Shown here piece by piece: positions 7,656-17,700 of a stretch of 64,000 nt of DNA (positions within the stretch are counted from its first letter, which is position 1; each line of letters opens with the position of its first letter). The notes under the pieces are model-generated. The model ran no database searches and was not told the origin of the DNA. It saw nothing but the letters and a program-made list of their open reading frames with translations. The translations under genes were made by a program, and so were the position numbers. This DNA comes from Actinomadura madurae (GTDB lineage Bacteria > Actinomycetota > Actinomycetes > Streptosporangiales > Streptosporangiaceae): contig NZ_FOVH01000005.1 in assembly GCF_900115095.1 (NCBI RefSeq), positions 124,001 through 188,000 of the forward strand. The letters are read 5' to 3'.

Positions 7656-8966
7656 TCAGCGGCCGGGAGGCGGGTTCTGCGGACCGCCCGCCGGCGGCCG
7701 CGGCTGCTGCGGGCCCGGCTGGTACGGCGACGGCTGGGCACCGTTCTGCGGTGCCCCGAACGGCTGCGGCGGCGCCATCGGCCCCGTCCCCATCGGACCG
7801 GACGGAGCGGCGGGCTTCTTGCGGCCGCGCAGGAACAGGAACGCGCCGCCGCCGAGGACGAGCAGCACGACCACGACGCCGCCCACGATCAGGATCGGGA
7901 AGCCGCCGGAGTCCTCTTCGGCCGCGGCCGGCTTCGTGGCACCGGCCTTCTTCGCGCCCGCGACCTTGTCGAGCCGCTCGTACACCGGGTTCGGCGCGTT
8001 GGACGGCACGTTCTGCTTGAGAGCGCGCGGGATGCTGATGACGCCGTAGCCGACGAGGTTGTCCCGGCCGGGCGGGCCGAAGTCCTTCGCGGTCGCGGTG
8101 AGGCGCTGGACGACCTGCCGCGCCGGCATCCGCGGGTTGCGGCTGCGGAGGAGAGCGGCGGCACCGGCGGCCAGCGCGGACGCCTGGCTGGTGCCCTCAC
8201 CGGCGTTGTAGGCGTGGCCCTCCTTGTTGATCCACCCGACGTCGGTGCCCGGGGCGGCCACCGTCACGTAGGGCTGCCGCTGCGTCGACTTCCACGGCTT
8301 GCCGTCGTGCCCCAGCGCGCCGACGGCGAGCACGCCCGGACACGACGCCGGGTAGGAGGGCTTGTTGCCGTTGTCGCCCGTGTTGCCGGCGGAGGCCACG
8401 ATCACGACGTCCTTCGCCGCCGCGTACTGGACGGCTTCGAGCAGCTGCGGCGGGCACTGGTTCGGGTAGATGGCGGCGGACTCGCTGCCCTCCGAGATGT
8501 TGATGACCTTGGCCCCGTGGTCCACGGCGTAACGCACGGCCTTGCCCGTGGTCGTGCCGCTGACCGAGGCGGCGATCGGGAGGATCTTGGCCTCGGGGGC
8601 GACGCCCACGAACCCGGTATTGGTGCCCTGCGAGGCGATGAGGCTGGCCATGCCGGTGCCGTGGCCGTGCTTGTAGGCGTCGGTGTCCTGCCGGCCGTCG
8701 CCGCCCTTGCCGGTCAGGTCGGTGCCGGGGAGCACGACGGGCTTCAGGTCGGGGAGCTGCGCGTTGACGCCGGTGTCGATGACGGCGACCGTCACCCCCT
8801 TGCCCTTGGTGACGGGCCAGACCTCCTTCTGGATGCTCCAGGAATCGAACCACCACTGGTCCGACCTGGGGCCCGGGGCGGCCTGTGCGGGAACGACCGG
8901 CGCGGCCGCCAGCCCGATCGCCGCCGTCGCCGCCGCCGTCCGAAGCAGCCACCGCATCTGTCGCAC
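7656..8966 (-). CDS. mycP: Mycosin, ESX-associated subtilisin-like protease
   Basis: This is a 436-residue S8 serine protease of the type VII secretion system, anchored outside the membrane. It has a signal peptide (residues 1-29, ending PAQAA) and the catalytic triad Asp63 (VIDTG), His101 (GHGTGMA) and Ser259 (GTSQAS), with oxyanion Asn194. A transmembrane helix spans about 356-378, followed by a Pro-rich cytoplasmic tail. Mycosins stabilise the ESX membrane complex and process substrates. It lies directly downstream of the large Gly-rich WxG substrate gene and upstream of the sulfotransferase. A second mycosin is present at 18789-20066. Confidence 0.9.
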   Translation of the reverse strand: MRQMRWLLRTAAATAAIGLAAAPVVPAQAAPGPRSDQWWFDSWSIQKEVWPVTKGKGVTVAVIDTGVNAQLPDLKPVVLPGTDLTGKGGDGRQDTDAYKHGHGTGMASLIASQGTNTGFVGVAPEAKILPIAASVSGTTTGKAVRYAVDHGAKVINISEGSESAAIYPNQCPPQLLEAVQYAAAKDVVIVASAGNTGDNGNKPSYPASCPGVLAVGALGHDGKPWKSTQRQPYVTVAAPGTDVGWINKEGHAYNAGEGTSQASALAAGAAALLRSRNPRMPARQVVQRLTATAKDFGPPGRDNLVGYGVISIPRALKQNVPSNAPNPVYERLDKVAGAKKAGATKPAAAEEDSGGFPILIVGGVVVVLLVLGGGAFLFLRGRKKPAAPSGPMGTGPMAPPQPFGAPQNGAQPSPYQPGPQQPRPPAGGPQNPPPGR

Positions 8967-9039
8967 ACTCCCTAGTCCGTCGCACGTCCGGGCGGCGGAG
9001 GCCGGAGCCTCCGCCGCCCGCCCACGCCGCTTCGCGGGT

Positions 9040-10152
9040 TCAGCCGATCACCGGGGGAGCGGTGTCGTCGTCGGCTCCCCACACGTCCTCGTCCTCGGTC
9101 AGCCAGGTGTTGCGCTCGCGCTCCTCGTCCTTGCCGCCCTGGCCCGCGCCGGGCGCCATCGGCATGCCGCCCATGCCGCGCATGCCCGCCGCGGCGCCGC
9201 GTCCGGCCGCGCCCATCCCGGCACCGCCGCCGCCGAAGGCGCCGCCGGGGCCGCCCGCGGCACCGCCGCCCGAGCCCGCGCCGCCGAAGCCGCCGGGGTC
9301 GGCGCCGAAGCCGCCGCCACCTCCGCCGAGGCCGGGGCCACCGCCGGGCGGACCGCCGCCCGGGAAGCTCGACAGGTCGGTGCCCGGGCTGCCGAAGCCG
9401 GCGCCGCCGGCTCCGGGGCCGCCGCCGGGCAGGTGCGGACCGCCGTCGCCGCCCGGGTTGAACGGGCTGTCGGCACCGGGCGCGAAAGGACTGGGGCCGC
9501 CGCCCGGCTTGAACGCGCCCGCGGGGTCGGAGGTCGGCAGCCCGGAACCGGAGCCGGAGAAGCCACCGGGGCCGCCGCCGGGAAGGCCACCGGGCCCGCC
9601 GCCGGGACCGGGACCGCCCGGGGGCTTGTCGTGCCCGTCACCGAGGGTGGTCGGCAGGTCCTTGGTGATCTTGAGCGGGTGGCCGTCGAAGGCCTCCTTC
9701 ATCCGCCGGCTGAACTTCTCGATCAGCTCGCGGGCGCGGTCGTCGTCGCCGCCGGTGTGGACGTAGCCGTCCTCCATCGACTCGCCGGTCGTCTTGTACC
9801 AGTCGAGGATGTTGGTCTTGTACCAGTTGTAGAGCTGCGCGTTGTTGTGGCTGTCGTCGGACAGCTTGCCGGAGGTCTCGTAGACCTGCCCGAGCTGGTC
9901 GAGCGCCTCCTGCGCCACGTCGCCCTGCCAGTGCTGGACGATCCGCTTGGCGAAGTTGTTGCGCAGTTCGCCGGTCATCTCCGCGAGGACGTCCGAGGCG
10001 TCCTTGTAGGCGGTCGACGCGTCACCGACGGCTTCGGGCCGGAGCTTCTTGAGCTGCTCCTTGATCTGGCCGAAGTCCTGGTCGCCGAACGTGTAGGCCC
10101 CGAACTCCATCCCGTCCCGGATCGGGTACGACTCGGGATTCCGCTTACCCAT
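9040..10152 (-). CDS. WxG-motif ESX substrate with Gly/Pro-rich tail
   Basis: This 370-residue protein has an all-helical N-terminal half (residues 1-165) with the hairpin motif W75-Q76-G77 (QHWQGDVAQEAL), typical of type VII secreted substrates. A low-complexity Gly/Pro/Phe region covers residues 180-330, and the end is acidic with a short motif (TWLTEDEDVWG, residues 349-359). The architecture is PPE-like: a helical targeting domain plus a long repetitive tail. The terminal acidic tryptophan motif is separate and could be a recognition tag for the machinery or another partner. No transmembrane helix is visible. It is preceded by an EspC-like protein that may be its heterodimer partner. Confidence 0.75.
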   Translation of the reverse strand: MGKRNPESYPIRDGMEFGAYTFGDQDFGQIKEQLKKLRPEAVGDASTAYKDASDVLAEMTGELRNNFAKRIVQHWQGDVAQEALDQLGQVYETSGKLSDDSHNNAQLYNWYKTNILDWYKTTGESMEDGYVHTGGDDDRARELIEKFSRRMKEAFDGHPLKITKDLPTTLGDGHDKPPGGPGPGGGPGGLPGGGPGGFSGSGSGLPTSDPAGAFKPGGGPSPFAPGADSPFNPGGDGGPHLPGGGPGAGGAGFGSPGTDLSSFPGGGPPGGGPGLGGGGGGFGADPGGFGGAGSGGGAAGGPGGAFGGGGAGMGAAGRGAAAGMRGMGGMPMAPGAGQGGKDEERERNTWLTEDEDVWGADDDTAPPVIG

Positions 10153-10176
10153 CTGTCCCTCCTTCCAGGACGCTGA

Positions 10177-10776
10177 TCACGAGAGGTTCGGGTTGCCGCT
10201 GCCGGTCGGATCGACGCCGTTCACCCGGTTCTCGGTGTTGCCGTGGGCGTTCTCGTACTGGTCCGCCGTCGCGTTGAGCTTGCCGATCACGCCGTTGTAG
10301 GCGGTCTCGATGGCCGTGATGTACTCCTGAAAGCCGTTCTTGCTGGCGGTCGTCAGCTCGACGAACTTGTCGGAGCCCTTGATGCCGCCGAAGTCGGCCG
10401 TGGTGATCGAGGTCGCGCCGACCTTGTTCAGCTTGCGCTTCCAGATGTCGAGCTTGTACTTCATGTCCTTGGCGAGCTGGCGGAGCTCCCCCGGATCGAC
10501 CTCGTAGCCCTTCTCGGCCTTCAGGTTCCACTCGCTGCGGTCGGGCGTCTCCCCCCGCGGGAGGGCGTTCTTCGGGTCGTCCCACTTCCCCGCGTCGGCA
10601 CCCGCGCTGTACTCGTAGTACAGGTCGCGCTGGCGCCACTCGGGGAGATCGTCCCACTCCTGCTGGGTCAGCCCGTGGACCTCCACCGTCTGGCCGGGAC
10701 TGTACTGGTTGGCCCCGACGGTGTAGGTGTACTCGACCTTCGCGAGTTGCTCAGGAGTCAGGTTGTAATCGGTCAT
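10177..10776 (-). CDS. EspC-like/WXG-like helical protein of the ESX locus
   Basis: This 199-residue protein has an N-terminal region of about 95 residues (tyrosine- and acid-rich, with DDLPEWRQRDLYYEY) of unknown fold. The C-terminal 100 residues look like the EspC family: VDPGELRQLAKDMKYKLDIW, then a loop with ADFGGIKG, then a second helix ending ATADQYENAHGNTE. That layout matches the helix-turn-helix secreted ESX partners. The usual YxxxD/E export motif is only approximate (YENAH). It ends 24 bases upstream of the Gly-rich WxG substrate start, so a pair is likely. It has no signal peptide. Confidence 0.6.
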   Translation of the reverse strand: MTDYNLTPEQLAKVEYTYTVGANQYSPGQTVEVHGLTQQEWDDLPEWRQRDLYYEYSAGADAGKWDDPKNALPRGETPDRSEWNLKAEKGYEVDPGELRQLAKDMKYKLDIWKRKLNKVGATSITTADFGGIKGSDKFVELTTASKNGFQEYITAIETAYNGVIGKLNATADQYENAHGNTENRVNGVDPTGSGNPNLS

Positions 10777-10877
10777 CGCTCGCCCTCCCGGCGAATCACA
10801 CTTCGTCCCCCGGCATGCCTACGCCGTGCAGGCCCGGCAGCGGTCCTGCACGACGTAGACCAAGCCATGCGCCGTGG

Positions 10878-11174
10878 TCAGCCGGACCAGATGTTCTGGT
10901 TCGCGCGCTCGGCACCGCTGTAGTTGCTGTGCGCGTCGCCGATGACGACACCGAGCTGGTTCAGGACCTGGCCGATGTGGGCGGCGGCGGTGTCCCACTG
11001 GCGCTTGGCGTCCCAGTAGGCGGTCTGCGCACCGCCCTCCCACTGGCTGAGGTGCTGTTCGAGGTTCTTCTCCAGGTCGTCGAGCTCGTCGACCAGGGCG
11101 CGGTAGGCCAGCGTGAAGTCGGCCTGGGCCTGCTGCATCGCGCCGAAATTCGCCCGTGTGTAGCTGTCACTCAC
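10878..11174 (-). CDS. WXG100 family type VII secreted protein (EsxB-like)
   Basis: This 98-residue helical hairpin is the size of the family. The WXG turn is at SQWEGGAQ (W-E-G, residue 45), and the C-terminal export motif YxxxE is present as YSGAE near residue 86. These proteins are secreted as heterodimers with a partner that lacks or has its own signal. It is 46 bases downstream of the second WXG100 gene and probably cotranscribed. There is no catalytic function, so it is best seen as a substrate and structural partner of the EccC ATPase. Confidence 0.85.
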   Translation of the reverse strand: MSDSYTRANFGAMQQAQADFTLAYRALVDELDDLEKNLEQHLSQWEGGAQTAYWDAKRQWDTAAAHIGQVLNQLGVVIGDAHSNYSGAERANQNIWSG

Positions 11175-11220
11175 CGTAGGAGTCCTTTGCGGTCGGAGGG
11201 ATGACGGGGAGGGGGACCGA

Positions 11221-11541
11221 TCAGGTGCCGCCGTTGAGCAGCTGGTTGATCTTGTTGACCGCGTCCTGCTGCTCCTGCTCCGTGCTCTCGTACGTGATCT
11301 TCGTGTGCACGAGCTTCTGGTGCATGCCCTCCAGGGCCGTCCGGACCTTGTCCATCTCGGTCTGGAACTCGGTGAAGACCCGGTTGAACGACACCGCGGC
11401 GTTACCGGACCAACCGGACATCAGCTGCGACTTGTGCCCTTCGAGCTGGCTCTGCAGGCCCTTGACGATGCCCGCGGAATCCTCGATCCGGGTCGCGGCC
11501 TGCTGCATCGCTGCTCTGTCGGCTGCGGACGTGTTTCCCAC
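11221..11541 (-). CDS. WXG100 family type VII secreted protein (EsxA-like)
   Basis: This 106-residue WXG100 protein has the turn motif W-S-G (LMSGWSGNAA, residues 41-50) and a YxxxE motif (YESTE) near residue 84. The GTG start at 11541 follows an unusually complete Shine-Dalgarno, GGAGGTGA, with 4 bases of spacing to the start, which suggests very high translation. It heads the substrate run (two Esx proteins, the EspC-like protein, the Gly-rich protein, mycosin, sulfotransferase). A near-consensus promoter lies 110 bases upstream. Confidence 0.85.
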   Translation of the reverse strand: MGNTSAADRAAMQQAATRIEDSAGIVKGLQSQLEGHKSQLMSGWSGNAAVSFNRVFTEFQTEMDKVRTALEGMHQKLVHTKITYESTEQEQQDAVNKINQLLNGGT

Positions 11542-11651
11542 AGTGTCACCTCCGTTTGCGAATTTTTCTCACGTGCCTCAGAAGAGAAAGGGAGCGGTGA
11601 CCGGGGCCCGGCCTGCTAGGGGAGCACTCCTGACGACACGAAATGTGAGCG

Positions 11652-11681
11652 ATCATAGGTGTTACGCGCCATCTATGTCGA
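11652..11681 (-). promoter_or_regulatory. Candidate promoter of the esx substrate run
   Basis: On the minus strand, -35 TCGACA (11681-11676), an 18-base spacer and -10 TATGAT (11657-11652) face the WXG100 gene at 11541. It sits in the 182-base gap after eccB, so the substrate genes can be expressed independently of eccD-eccB. This is one mismatch from consensus in the -35, which is rare for such GC-rich DNA. It would give a 5' untranslated region of about 105 bases. Confidence 0.5.
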
Positions 11682-11723
11682 CGCGCCTGATGATCTAGCG
11701 GTTCATGTGACCTACGTCATAGT

Positions 11724-13169
11724 TCAGGCCTTTGAGGTGGACATCGGCTTGCGCGCCTGCGTGGGATCGAGCGCCGGGCCCTGCGGGATGAGGTGGATGA
11801 CGCTGGACGGGACGGGCGCCGCCTTCTTGGCGTCGTAGCCGAGCTTCTTGGCGACCTCCGCCGACGGGAGCGCGAACCGGATGCCCTGGTCGTTGACCAG
11901 CGAGAGCGACCCCGAGCCGCCGCCCTGCGCGTTGCCGCCGCCCGCGGGGACCAGGCTCATCAGCGCCGCGCCGCCGGGCGGCAGGACCATCTGGTCGATC
12001 GTCCCGGACGAGCCCGCGGTGCCCGAGCCGAGCACCCCCGCGGACGGAGCCGGGAGCGATCCGCCCATGGTCAGCTGGGCCGTCGCGGAACCGACGGGGA
12101 ACACCGAGCACAGCGGCGTGGCGGTATCCCAGGAGACGAACTTCGGTAGCGTCGGCGGAAGGTTGTTGTCCAGCAGCCGCGTCTTCGAGGCGAGCTGCTG
12201 CGCCGACGGGACGTCCGTCGGCAGCGGGCGCGCCTGCTCGCCGGGGTAGGCCGCGGCGGTCTTGACGTCGCGCAGCAGCAGCTGCGCCTGCGTCTCGTTG
12301 ATCTGCGAGAGCCCGTCGGGGAGCATCACGTACCAGAGCGCCTGCCCGCCGGCGCCGGTCTCGGCCTTGAACACCTGCCCGACGCGGGACGTCCCGCCGC
12401 GCGGGCCCGGCACCGACTTGCCCCGGTCCGGGACGTTCGGCGAGCCGAAGTTGCCCGCGGCCGGGATCGCGTTCAGCCACGTCGCCGGCACCTCGACGGC
12501 ACCGGGCCCGCCGGTCAGCGACGTCACCTGGTTCGCCGGGATCGTCATCTGCATCCGGTGGTCCTTCCAGACCACCCACGGGGCGCCGCCGGTCTGCACG
12601 ACGACGGCCTCGGTGTCGCTCAGCCGGCGCCCGCCCACCTTGCGCCCGGCGGCGAGGGCGCTGATCTGCCGCGGCACGCCCGTCGGGCCGGACGCCTGCC
12701 GGGTGCACACCGACCAGGGGCCGCGGATGAGCTGGTCCTTGCCGGGCAGCGAGTCGGGCGCGCCCGGGATGCCGATCATCGCGCCGCGCTCGAAGCCGGA
12801 CAGCGACTTGCGCGACACGGTGCGCCGCTCCGGCTCGCTGTCGGAGTCGAGCGCGAGCAGCGCGGACGCGTAGTTCGCGACCGGGAACATCTTCTTGGTG
12901 CCCGCGTCGTAGATGTACTTGGTCCCGGTCTCCTTCTCGATGATCAGCTTGCCGGGCTCGTCCAGGCCCTTGGCCCCGCCCGGGGACAGCAGCCCCCAGA
13001 TGCCGAACACCGCGATGATCAGCAGCCCCACCATCACACCGGCGAACGCGCCGACCGACAGCCGCCGCATCGGGGACTCGGCGACGTCCGGTTCACCCTG
13101 GAGCAGGGCGAGCCCGACCCGCTGCGTCATCAGGCGGTGCGCCTGGTAGAGATCGCGCCGGCTCTGCAT
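11724..13169 (-). CDS. eccB: Type VII secretion protein EccB
   Basis: This 481-residue core component of the ESX membrane complex starts with the family signature MQSRRDLYQAHRLMTQRV. One transmembrane helix follows (about residues 39-62) and a large periplasmic-side repeat domain with two cysteines (SVCTRQ, PLCSVFP). It ends in a Pro/Gly-rich linker and LPSAEVAKKLGY, also typical. EccB contributes the outer-facing ring of the complex. It begins 7 bases after the eccD stop, so the two are cotranscribed. Confidence 0.9.
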   Translation of the reverse strand: MQSRRDLYQAHRLMTQRVGLALLQGEPDVAESPMRRLSVGAFAGVMVGLLIIAVFGIWGLLSPGGAKGLDEPGKLIIEKETGTKYIYDAGTKKMFPVANYASALLALDSDSEPERRTVSRKSLSGFERGAMIGIPGAPDSLPGKDQLIRGPWSVCTRQASGPTGVPRQISALAAGRKVGGRRLSDTEAVVVQTGGAPWVVWKDHRMQMTIPANQVTSLTGGPGAVEVPATWLNAIPAAGNFGSPNVPDRGKSVPGPRGGTSRVGQVFKAETGAGGQALWYVMLPDGLSQINETQAQLLLRDVKTAAAYPGEQARPLPTDVPSAQQLASKTRLLDNNLPPTLPKFVSWDTATPLCSVFPVGSATAQLTMGGSLPAPSAGVLGSGTAGSSGTIDQMVLPPGGAALMSLVPAGGGNAQGGGSGSLSLVNDQGIRFALPSAEVAKKLGYDAKKAAPVPSSVIHLIPQGPALDPTQARKPMSTSKA

Positions 13170-13176
13170 CAGCGCG

Positions 13177-14577
13177 TCACCCGGCCAGCCCGCGGACGCG
13201 GGTGTAGACGTCCAGCACCGCGAGCGCGAGCGGGATGAGCGAGATCATCACGAGCATGTCGAGGATGTCGCCCCAGCGGCCCCAGACCGGGGTCGGGCGG
13301 TGGCCCGGCAGCCACAGCGTGACCGCGACGACGATCCCGGTGAGCACCAGCAGCGGGACGAGCGCCGCGGCGAGCGCCACGACCTGGCTGCCGTGCAGCG
13401 CCATCCCGATCGTCGTCAGCACCAGCCCGAACAACCCGATGACGAGCATCCAGGAGCGCTGCGCCACGCCGCGGAAGATCCGGGCGCGCAGCAGCAGCGA
13501 CACCGACATCGTCGCGGACGTCGCGGGCCCGGCCCAGCCGTCCTCGGCGAACAGGAACAGCATCGCCCCGGCCGCGACGAGCGCGATCGAGGCGATCAGG
13601 CCGGTGGAGAACCGGTCGGCGGCGGCGGTGCGGGCGAGCACCTGCCGGCCGTCCACCGTCTCGGTGTCGCGGCGCAGGTCCTCGGCGCTGCTCGGGACGG
13701 GCGGCAGCGGCATCCGCGCCAGCTTGAACGACAGCGACGGCACCGCCGCGATGAACATCATCACCACCACCGCGGCGACGGCGGCGATGCCCGCGGCGGG
13801 CAGGCCGTCGAACGCGAAGCCGACCCCGGCGCCGATCGCGCCGACGAACGCGGCGAACGCGACGCCGAGGAAGACGGGCAGGCCGTCGGCGATGGCGAAC
13901 GCGGCGATGATCGCGGCGAGCGCCGTCACCCCGAACGCGGCCAGCAGGTGCGGCGCGCCGAGGTCGAACAGCTCCAGGTCCTTGCGGGCGGGCGCGGCCA
14001 GCCCGGCGAGGAACGCGTACGGGAGCGCCGCGTAGCCGAGGATCACGCCCGCGCCGGAGTCGGCGACCGCCCGCGACAGGACCGTCGCCATGATCAGGGT
14101 GAGCAGCGTGATGACCCCCGCGGCGGCGGCCGGCACGATCCACGGCGGGCCGGACAGCGCGATGACGATCGCGCCGACGACCAGCGCGATCCCGCCCGCG
14201 CCGAGCCCGAAGGAGCGCGTCGTGGTGGGCCGCCACCGGTCGGTGCGCTCCCGGATCCCGGACGCGATCACGTCGGCGACGTCGTCGAACGACATCTCCG
14301 GCAGCTGCGCCATGCGCGGCCGGAAGTAGAGGATCTCGCCGTCGCGGACGCCGAGGGCGGTGGTCGTCTGCGAGGCGTCGAACGGATCGGAGTCGAGCCG
14401 CTGAAGGACCCAGCCGGAGTGGGCGAGCCCGGCGTCCGCCATGTCCTCGCCCGCCGCGCGCAGCAGTGTCGGAAGCATGTGCGCGAGCGGCACGTCGGCG
14501 GGCAGGGACACGTCGATGCGCCGCTTCGGCGCGACGATGGTGACCCTGCAGAGTTCGGTTGTGGCGGGCGAATTCAC
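13177..14577 (-). CDS. eccD: Type VII secretion integral membrane protein EccD
   Basis: This 466-residue protein has an N-terminal ubiquitin-like domain (residues 8-92, CRVTIVAPKRRIDVSLPADVPL cut at its core) and then about eleven transmembrane helices from residue 125 to the end. The linker LPEMSFDDVADVIASG between them is family-typical. EccD forms the membrane channel barrel of the ESX machine. It is divergent from eccC across 175 bases (14578-14752), which must hold both promoters. It is the first gene of the eccD-eccB pair. Confidence 0.9.
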   Translation of the reverse strand: MNSPATTELCRVTIVAPKRRIDVSLPADVPLAHMLPTLLRAAGEDMADAGLAHSGWVLQRLDSDPFDASQTTTALGVRDGEILYFRPRMAQLPEMSFDDVADVIASGIRERTDRWRPTTTRSFGLGAGGIALVVGAIVIALSGPPWIVPAAAAGVITLLTLIMATVLSRAVADSGAGVILGYAALPYAFLAGLAAPARKDLELFDLGAPHLLAAFGVTALAAIIAAFAIADGLPVFLGVAFAAFVGAIGAGVGFAFDGLPAAGIAAVAAVVVMMFIAAVPSLSFKLARMPLPPVPSSAEDLRRDTETVDGRQVLARTAAADRFSTGLIASIALVAAGAMLFLFAEDGWAGPATSATMSVSLLLRARIFRGVAQRSWMLVIGLFGLVLTTIGMALHGSQVVALAAALVPLLVLTGIVVAVTLWLPGHRPTPVWGRWGDILDMLVMISLIPLALAVLDVYTRVRGLAG

Positions 14578-14752
14578 GGGAGCTCCCGTCCTCCAGGTCA
14601 GATCAGGGGGCGGATCCGATCGACGCGCAGCTTAGGATGTGACGTCCGCCTACGCTAAATCAACCTCAAGCATCACACGTAGTCCCCGGGCCGGCCGTGC
14701 TCCCCCGAACAACTCGGCCGCCCGGGGTGCGAGCCCACGGAGGAACGCCGAG

Positions 14753-17700
14753 GTGAGCACCACCCTCGTCAGGCGCAAGGAGCGCCGCAAACCGCCGCCG
14801 GCCCCCAAGGGCGAGCTGCTGCTGGAGTCGCCGCCGGAGATCCCGGAGCTGCAGAGCGGCGGCCTGCAGAACGTGCTCATGTACCTGCCGATGGCCGTGA
14901 TGCCGCTGATGATGGGCCTGATGTTCCTCGGCGGCGGCACCCGCAGCCCGCTGATGATGGTCAGCAGCGGCGGCATGGCGCTGGCGATGGGCGGCATGAT
15001 GCTCGGCCAGCTCGGCCGCGGCTCCGGCGAGCGCAAGTTCAAGCTGAACGGGGCGCGCCGCGACTACTTCCGCTACCTGTCGCAGGTGCGGCGGAAGGTG
15101 CGCCGTGCCGCCGAGCAGCAGCGCGAGTCGCTGGAGTGGAACAGCCCGTCCCCCGACTCGCTGTGGTCGCTGGTGATGAGCGCCCGGATCTGGGAGCGCC
15201 GCCCCACCGACCCCGACTTCGGCAACGTGCGGATCGGCGCGGGCCCGCAGAAGCTCGCCGTCCAGCTGATCCCGCCGGAGACGCGCCCGGTGGAGGACCT
15301 GGAGCCGATGACGGCGGGCGCGCTGCGCCGGTTCGTCCGGGCGCACTCGACGGTGCCGAACCTTCCGGTGGCGGTGTCGCTGCCGTCGTTCGCGCGGATC
15401 CTGCCGATGGGCGACCCGGAGGCGGTGCGCGGCATGGTGCGGGCGATGGTCGCGCAGCTCACCGCGTTCCACTCCCCCGACGACATGCGGGTCAGCGTGT
15501 GCGCGTCGCCGGACGCGATGCCGCACTGGGACTGGGTGAAGTGGCTCCCGCACTCGATGCACCCGAAGGTGACCGACGCGGCGGGCCCGGTCCGGCTGAT
15601 GGCGGGCAGCCTCGCCGAGCTGGAGCGGATGTTCGGCACCGAGGTGAAGGACCGGGCGCGGTTCACCCCCGGCCTCCAGCAGAGCGACCTGCCCTACCAC
15701 GTGGTCATCGTGGACGGCGGCGCCGTCACCCCCGACTCGCAGATCGGCTCGGACGGCATCGAGGGCGTCTGCGTCATCGACCTGACCGGCCATGTCGCGC
15801 CGACCGCCGACAACACGATGCTGCGGCTGCGGGTCGCGCCCGACAAGATGGCGATGCTGCGCCGCGACCGCACCGGCAAGGACGTGCCGAGCCTGCTCGG
15901 CAGGCCCGACGCGTTCAGCTACGTCCAGGCGGACGGCCTGGCCCGGCAGCTCGCCCCGCTGCGGGCGAGCGCCGCCACCGGCCCGGAGATGGACGCGCTG
16001 TCCGCGGCGACGACGCTGACGACGCTGCTCGGCGTCCCCGACCCGGCGCGGATCGACGCGCGGCAGGCGTGGCAGCCGCGGGCGCCGCGCAACCGGCTGC
16101 GGGTGCCGATCGGCCTGGACGCCGACGGCCGCCCGATCGAGCTGGACATCAAGGAGGCCGCGCAGGGCGGGTACGGCCCGCACGGCCTGTGCATCGGCGC
16201 CACCGGCTCCGGCAAGTCGGAGCTGCTGCGCACGCTGGTGCTCGGCCTGGCGATGACGCACTCGTCGGAGGTGCTGAACTTCGTCCTCGTCGACTTCAAG
16301 GGCGGCGCGACGTTCCTCGGTATGGACGGCCTCCAGCACGTCTCGGCCATCATCACGAACCTTGAGGACGAGCTGCCGCTCGTCGACCGCATGTACGACG
16401 CGCTGCACGGCGAGATGGTGCGGCGGCAGGAGTGGCTGCGCGCCGCCGGCAACTACGCCTCGCTGCGCGACTACGAGAAGGCCCGCGAGCAGGGCGCGGC
16501 GCTCAAGCCGATGCCGACGCTGTTCGTGGTGCTGGACGAGTTCTCCGAGCTGCTGTCGGCCAAGCCCGACTTCGCCGAGCTGTTCGTGATGATCGGGCGG
16601 CTGGGGCGCTCGCTGGGCGTCCACCTGCTGCTCGCCTCGCAGCGCCTGGAGGAGGGCAAGCTGCGGGGCCTGGACACGCACCTGTCCTACCGGATCGGCC
16701 TGCGGACGTTCTCCTCGGCCGAGTCGCGGGTCGTCCTCGGCGTGCCCGACGCCTACGAGCTGCCGCAGGCGCCCGGCAACGGCTACCTGAAGATCGGCAC
16801 CGAGACGATGACGCGGTTCCGGGCCGCGTACGTGTCGGGCGCGTACAAGCCGGAGGAGGACGAGGCGCAGGAGTCGTCGCAGCAGGGACCGCGGCAGCTC
16901 GCGCAGGTCGTCCCGTTCACCCCCGCGTACGTGCAGCCCCAGATGCAGGAGCAGCCGCAGCAAGAGCAGCAGCGCCAGAACGAGGACAAGGGCCCGCAGA
17001 TCAGCCTGTTCGACCTGGTCGTCAAGCAGCTCGCCGGGCACGGCCCGCCGCCGCACCAGATCTGGCTGCCGCCGCTGGAGGAGCCGGCCACGCTCGACCA
17101 GGTCCTGCCGAACCTGCAGCAGACGCCGGAGTTCGGCTTCACCACCGCCGGGTGGGACGGCCGGGGGCGGCTGCACGCGTTCGCGGGCATCGTCGACAAG
17201 CCGTTCGACCAGCGCCGCGACCCGATGTGGCTGGACCTGTCCGGCGCCGCCGGGCACATCGGCGTGGCGGGCAACCCGCAGTCCGGCAAGTCGACGGTGC
17301 TGCGGACCCTCATCACGTCGCTGGCGCTCATGCACACGCCGCAGGAGGTGCAGTTCTACTGCCTCGACTTCGGCGGCGGCGCGCTCGCGGCCCTGGCCGA
17401 CCTGCCGCACGTCGGCGGCGTCGCCAGCCGCCTCGACCCCGACCGGGTCCGGCGGACGGTCGCGGAGGTGTCCGGGCTGCTGGAGTCGCGGGAGCGGTTC
17501 TTCACCGAGCGGGGCATCGACTCGATCGCCGCGTACCGGCGGATGCGCGCCGAGGGGCAGATCGCCGGGGACGGCTTCGGCGACGTGTTCCTCGTCGTCG
17601 ACAACTGGCTGACCGTCCGGCAGGAGTTCGAGGCCGTCGAGGCGACCGTCACCGATCTCGCCGCGCGCGGTCTCGGCTACGGCATCCACGTCGTCGCCGC

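Noticed and set aside
11724..14577. Missed EccE within the eccB-eccD stretch
   Set aside because: The two genes fill the interval, with 7 bases between them; no additional frame carries two N-terminal helices as EccE would.
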